DNA of 64,000 bases from positions 8,508,339 through 8,572,338 of the forward strand of contig CM049316.1 of NCBI GenBank assembly GCA_026874595.1, given 5' to 3'. A program made the position numbers and the translations under genes. Each line of letters begins with the position of its first letter. Position 1 is the stretch's first letter. Below the pieces are notes generated by a model. The model made no database searches. It was not told the DNA's origin and worked only from the letters and a program-made list of their open reading frames with translations. This document shows, piece after piece, positions 60,891 to 64,000 of this stretch. Origin of the DNA: Sipunculus nudus (lineage: Eukaryota; Annelida; Sipuncula; Golfingiida; Sipunculidae).

Positions 60891-63800
60891 CAAGGGACCC
60901 ATGGGTCACGGCGCTCAGCTGATCGTGATTGGACTATAAATGTTTCTCCACTGTGATACTATATCGAGTCGATAAAGCTTATGAATATCATATACATGTT
61001 GGGCTATTATAAAGGAATGTTATGTAATATGTGAGTAAATGATAAATGAAATTACCTGACTGATGGATTAATAGAGTCAAATAAATTGGTTTATTTTTTA
61101 TTTATTTAGGAGGGGTTGAAAATTATGATATATTTGAGCAAATATGAATGCAATGACAGCAGTAATAAGCAGTAGTAGAATGATGATAAGGCTATTTGTT
61201 GAAGGATCTAAAGTGTATGGTAGTCTGCAAGCATTCAATTTGACAGATATGATGTTATGATTAACTATGCTGATGAAGTGATTTATGAATATGTGACTGT
61301 ATGACACAATATCTCTTTAGTTTTGATAAGGTACATTATTGTGATGCCCACTATGTCTACATATTACACAATATTGACATAATTTCTGGCATGTACATAG
61401 GTATCTATGGACGAATAGTTATACAAAATATTATAGTATGAATATATCTGATTCGTCTTGTTCTTGCATACTGAGGCTGACTTTGGGATGGGGTTCGGAG
61501 AAGGGAAAAGTGAGGGCAGCACGAAGGTGGATGTAGAAATATTCTATTGTAATGTTTTTCATTTATATAAGAATATGAAAAGCTAAGAGGAAAGGGGCCT
61601 CCTACTTGGTTATAGTAAAGTTCTAAATATATGATTGCAAACTAATACTCTGACAAGACTGTCATGTAGAAAAACAGTAAAAGTTTTGAGATACTGTGTT
61701 GCATACGAAAATTTACAGATGGACAGGCAAGTGGACAGAATGGACTAATACCTTTATTTCACTTTCAAGAGAATAATGCATTTAAGTTTATATATAATCC
61801 TATTTTTTTAAGCAGATCCACTTTTTCCATTAAGAAGTTTTTATCTGAATCATTTTTTTATTTACAGGTTTATAAATTTTAAATTAAAAAACCTGAAAAT
61901 ATAAGTTAAAATATTAGAATTGTTGCAAAAGTTGCAAACATTATATGTACAGAGTAAAAACCATTGGGTCATATTATGCATACACATATATTTTATTATT
62001 TTTAAATCATAAATGTTTAAACTAATTTTAAAAGAAAATAATGCCACAACATGGCATCTACAAGAATATTCCTTGAATCACTATTAAAAAGTTTTGCACA
62101 TTGGAGTTTTCAGGACATGCTTAATTTTATTCACCAAAATAAAATAAAAGTAAATTTGATAAAATAAAACATCTTTTCAAATAAAGTATACACACTGTTG
62201 GTTGAATGAGGGACAAACAATATCATTGTGCTAATTACTATCCCAGTTTTAATTGATTACTGGAATTAATAGTCAATTTCACACCTGGTGAAGTTTTTAC
62301 CCTTCTGAAGTAAGGAATTACTTATCTCATGAACATCCACACTTTCACAGCAATACACCACTTTGTGGACACAATTAAATGTACACTTTAATCATTGTAA
62401 CCCTGGTGGTTCAATACAAAATCTAAAATGTAGCATGTCCAAGAATAAAATAAAATAATAACATTCATCTAGTTTATGCACCAGCTGGAGGGGGGATGAT
62501 TGCAGGGCAGAGGGGAAGCCTGCTAGTAGTGGCCAAGCTGGGCCAAGGTAAGCTGCCTGGGGTGGGTTACATAATGCAAGTGAAGGCTGTACTACTAGGT
62601 GGGCTAGATGTAAACAACACTTGACATGGTGTATGAAAACATGAATAAAAGCTATTCAATCCTATCAATTTCCTTTGAAAGTTCAGACTTTAAAAGATTA
62701 AATCCTTATGCATATATGCTGGGAAAATTAAATCAACAGTGCCAAAGTTGGACAAAATTTATGGTATTGATTTTTTATTTATGCTAATAACTTGAAAAAT
62801 TTGCAAAATTCAGATCTAATTTTGGGTAAACAATTGAATCTTGATTAAATAAAGTTATATTCCTGAAAAAAAGTCTCTAGTTTCAGCAATTCTCATGTTA
62901 GGTGAGTAAATATATTTCCTGATTTTTTTAAAAATTGCATTATGTTTTGGCCCATAACTTCTATATAATACCCAATACTGACCTAATTTTTGGTATGTTA
63001 ATAGAAAATGTATAAAAGAATGTGAATACTAAATACGATCAAAAACAGATCAGTGGTTTTGATATTAGGCAGCCTTGAAGTTTAACAATGGCTTTTTTTA
63101 TGGAAAACTGAGTTTTTTTTCCTTAATATCTCGAAGGAACAAAGTCCTAATGACCCAATTTTCGGTATGGTAGGAGATTTTGGGGACATCTAAAATAATG
63201 TCAACAGCCTGGGGAGCATAGAGATGTGCACTGAATGACCTACAGTCATCAAAGTGGACTGCTTGACAATGTAAGGGAATACAACAAGAGCCTCCAAAAA
63301 AAATTCAATAACTAGCCTAATTTTGCAGCTTTTATTTTCAAATTTCAGATTTTAACAGATTAAATCCTTATGTATACATGGTGTGAAAACTAAATCCACA
63401 GTCCTTACAGGAAAAAAACGTGCCATGGCCAAAGTTGGGCAAAATTTAAGGTACCAATTTTATATTTTTGCAAATATTTAAAAAAAATTAACAAATTTTG
63501 ATCTAATTTTTGGTATACAATTAACTTTTGATTAATTAAAGTTGTATTACTGGAAAAAAGTCCCTACCTTTAACACTTTTGGTCTTAAGTGACCAAATAT
63601 CTTCCTGATTTTTTTACAAAGTCCATTATGTTTTGGCCCATAACTTTTTTAAATTATATAATACTGACTTAATATCTGGCATGTACATAGGAACTATATA
63701 GAGGAATATTTATGGTAAATATCAAGAAAACCGGATGAGTGGTTTTGATATTAGGCAGTCCTGAAGTGTGAAAATAGATTTCTAATAAAAAATTGAGGTT

Positions 63801-64000
63801 TCCTTAATATCTCAAAGGAACGAAGTCCTATTGACCCAATTTTTGGCATTGTAGGAGATTATGGGGACATCTAACTGTATGCCAAAATTCAGATTCGTAG
63901 GTCCAACGGTGTCGAAACGTGCCAGTCTTACGGACGGACATCCAGACAGACAGACAGACAGACGGACGGACGGACGGACGGACGGACAGACAGACGGACG
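60891..64000 (-). mobile_element. Helentron-like element, family II (subtype B), reversed, right end at window edge
   Basis: The left edge CAAGGGACCCATGGGTCACG with GCGCTCAGCTGATCG is the reversed 3' end. It inserts after GTGTAAAA; duplicate 1 is unoccupied there (GTGTAAAAAAAATC at 23812). The body matches 40015-43006 in blocks and ends in a GACG/GACA tract (63935-64000), where the 5' hairpin should follow outside the window. Confidence 0.68.

Overview
The window is eukaryotic nuclear DNA, most likely from a bivalve or other mollusc. It is AT-rich, its coding sequence is split into short exons with GT-AG junctions, and it is packed with interspersed repeats built from (GTCC)n or (CCG)n tracts, AGGTCA-type words and the palindrome GGTGGCGCCACC, as is common in bivalve genomes. 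The taxon is an inference from repeat style. There are no bacterial operons, CRISPR arrays or rRNA genes.

The only host gene family found is a minus-strand tandem array encoding a major facilitator transporter of the SLC18B1 (vesicular polyamine transporter-like) type. From left to right: copy A (9180-12732) has intact exons 1-3 only. Copy C (23623-28799) is a pseudogene with frameshifts, stops, a missing exon 3 and no visible exon 12. Copy B (36330-49690) is complete: 12 exons join without a break into a 466-residue protein with an SLC18/DHA-type motif C. Copy D is a single decayed exon 11 (60692-60758); any further exons lie beyond the right edge. The interval between A and C (about 15890-23820) is a diverged duplicate of the interval between B and D (about 53986-60890). 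The array therefore appears to have grown by duplicating a two-gene block, with B the one copy shown here to be intact.

The rest is mostly mobile DNA. At least four families (called I-IV here) share one unusual plan. A terminal motif is followed at once by its own inverted copy, giving a 5' hairpin. Next come a GC-rich microsatellite and tandem internal modules. A third, inverted copy of the terminal motif lies near the 3' end, followed by a separate short 3' hairpin and a few closing bases. This matches non-autonomous Helentron (Helitron-like, HINE/DINE-1-type) elements with asymmetric terminal inverted repeats. Family I: 1-2024 and 55992-58024. Family II: 6481-8922, 10088-12012, 30797-34695, and reversed at 40015-43006, 43243-45458 and 60891-64000. 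Family III: 32659-34374, nested in a family II copy. Family IV: 4279-5968, with another fragment nested in it. Two insertions (family I at 55992 and family II at 60891) can be compared with unoccupied paralogous sites in the same window. Other mobile DNA: two non-LTR retrotransposon fragments (20013-20600 minus; 36597-37608 plus), a 445-bp long-TIR MITE with a 7-bp target duplication (51396-51840), and a pogo-like MITE (12961-13129).

The internal modules of families I and II carry repeated perfect AGGTCA-A-AGGTCA (DR1) nuclear-receptor sites fused to TCAAGGTCA (ERR/FTZ-F1-type) half-sites, so these elements seed the locus with candidate receptor-binding DNA.
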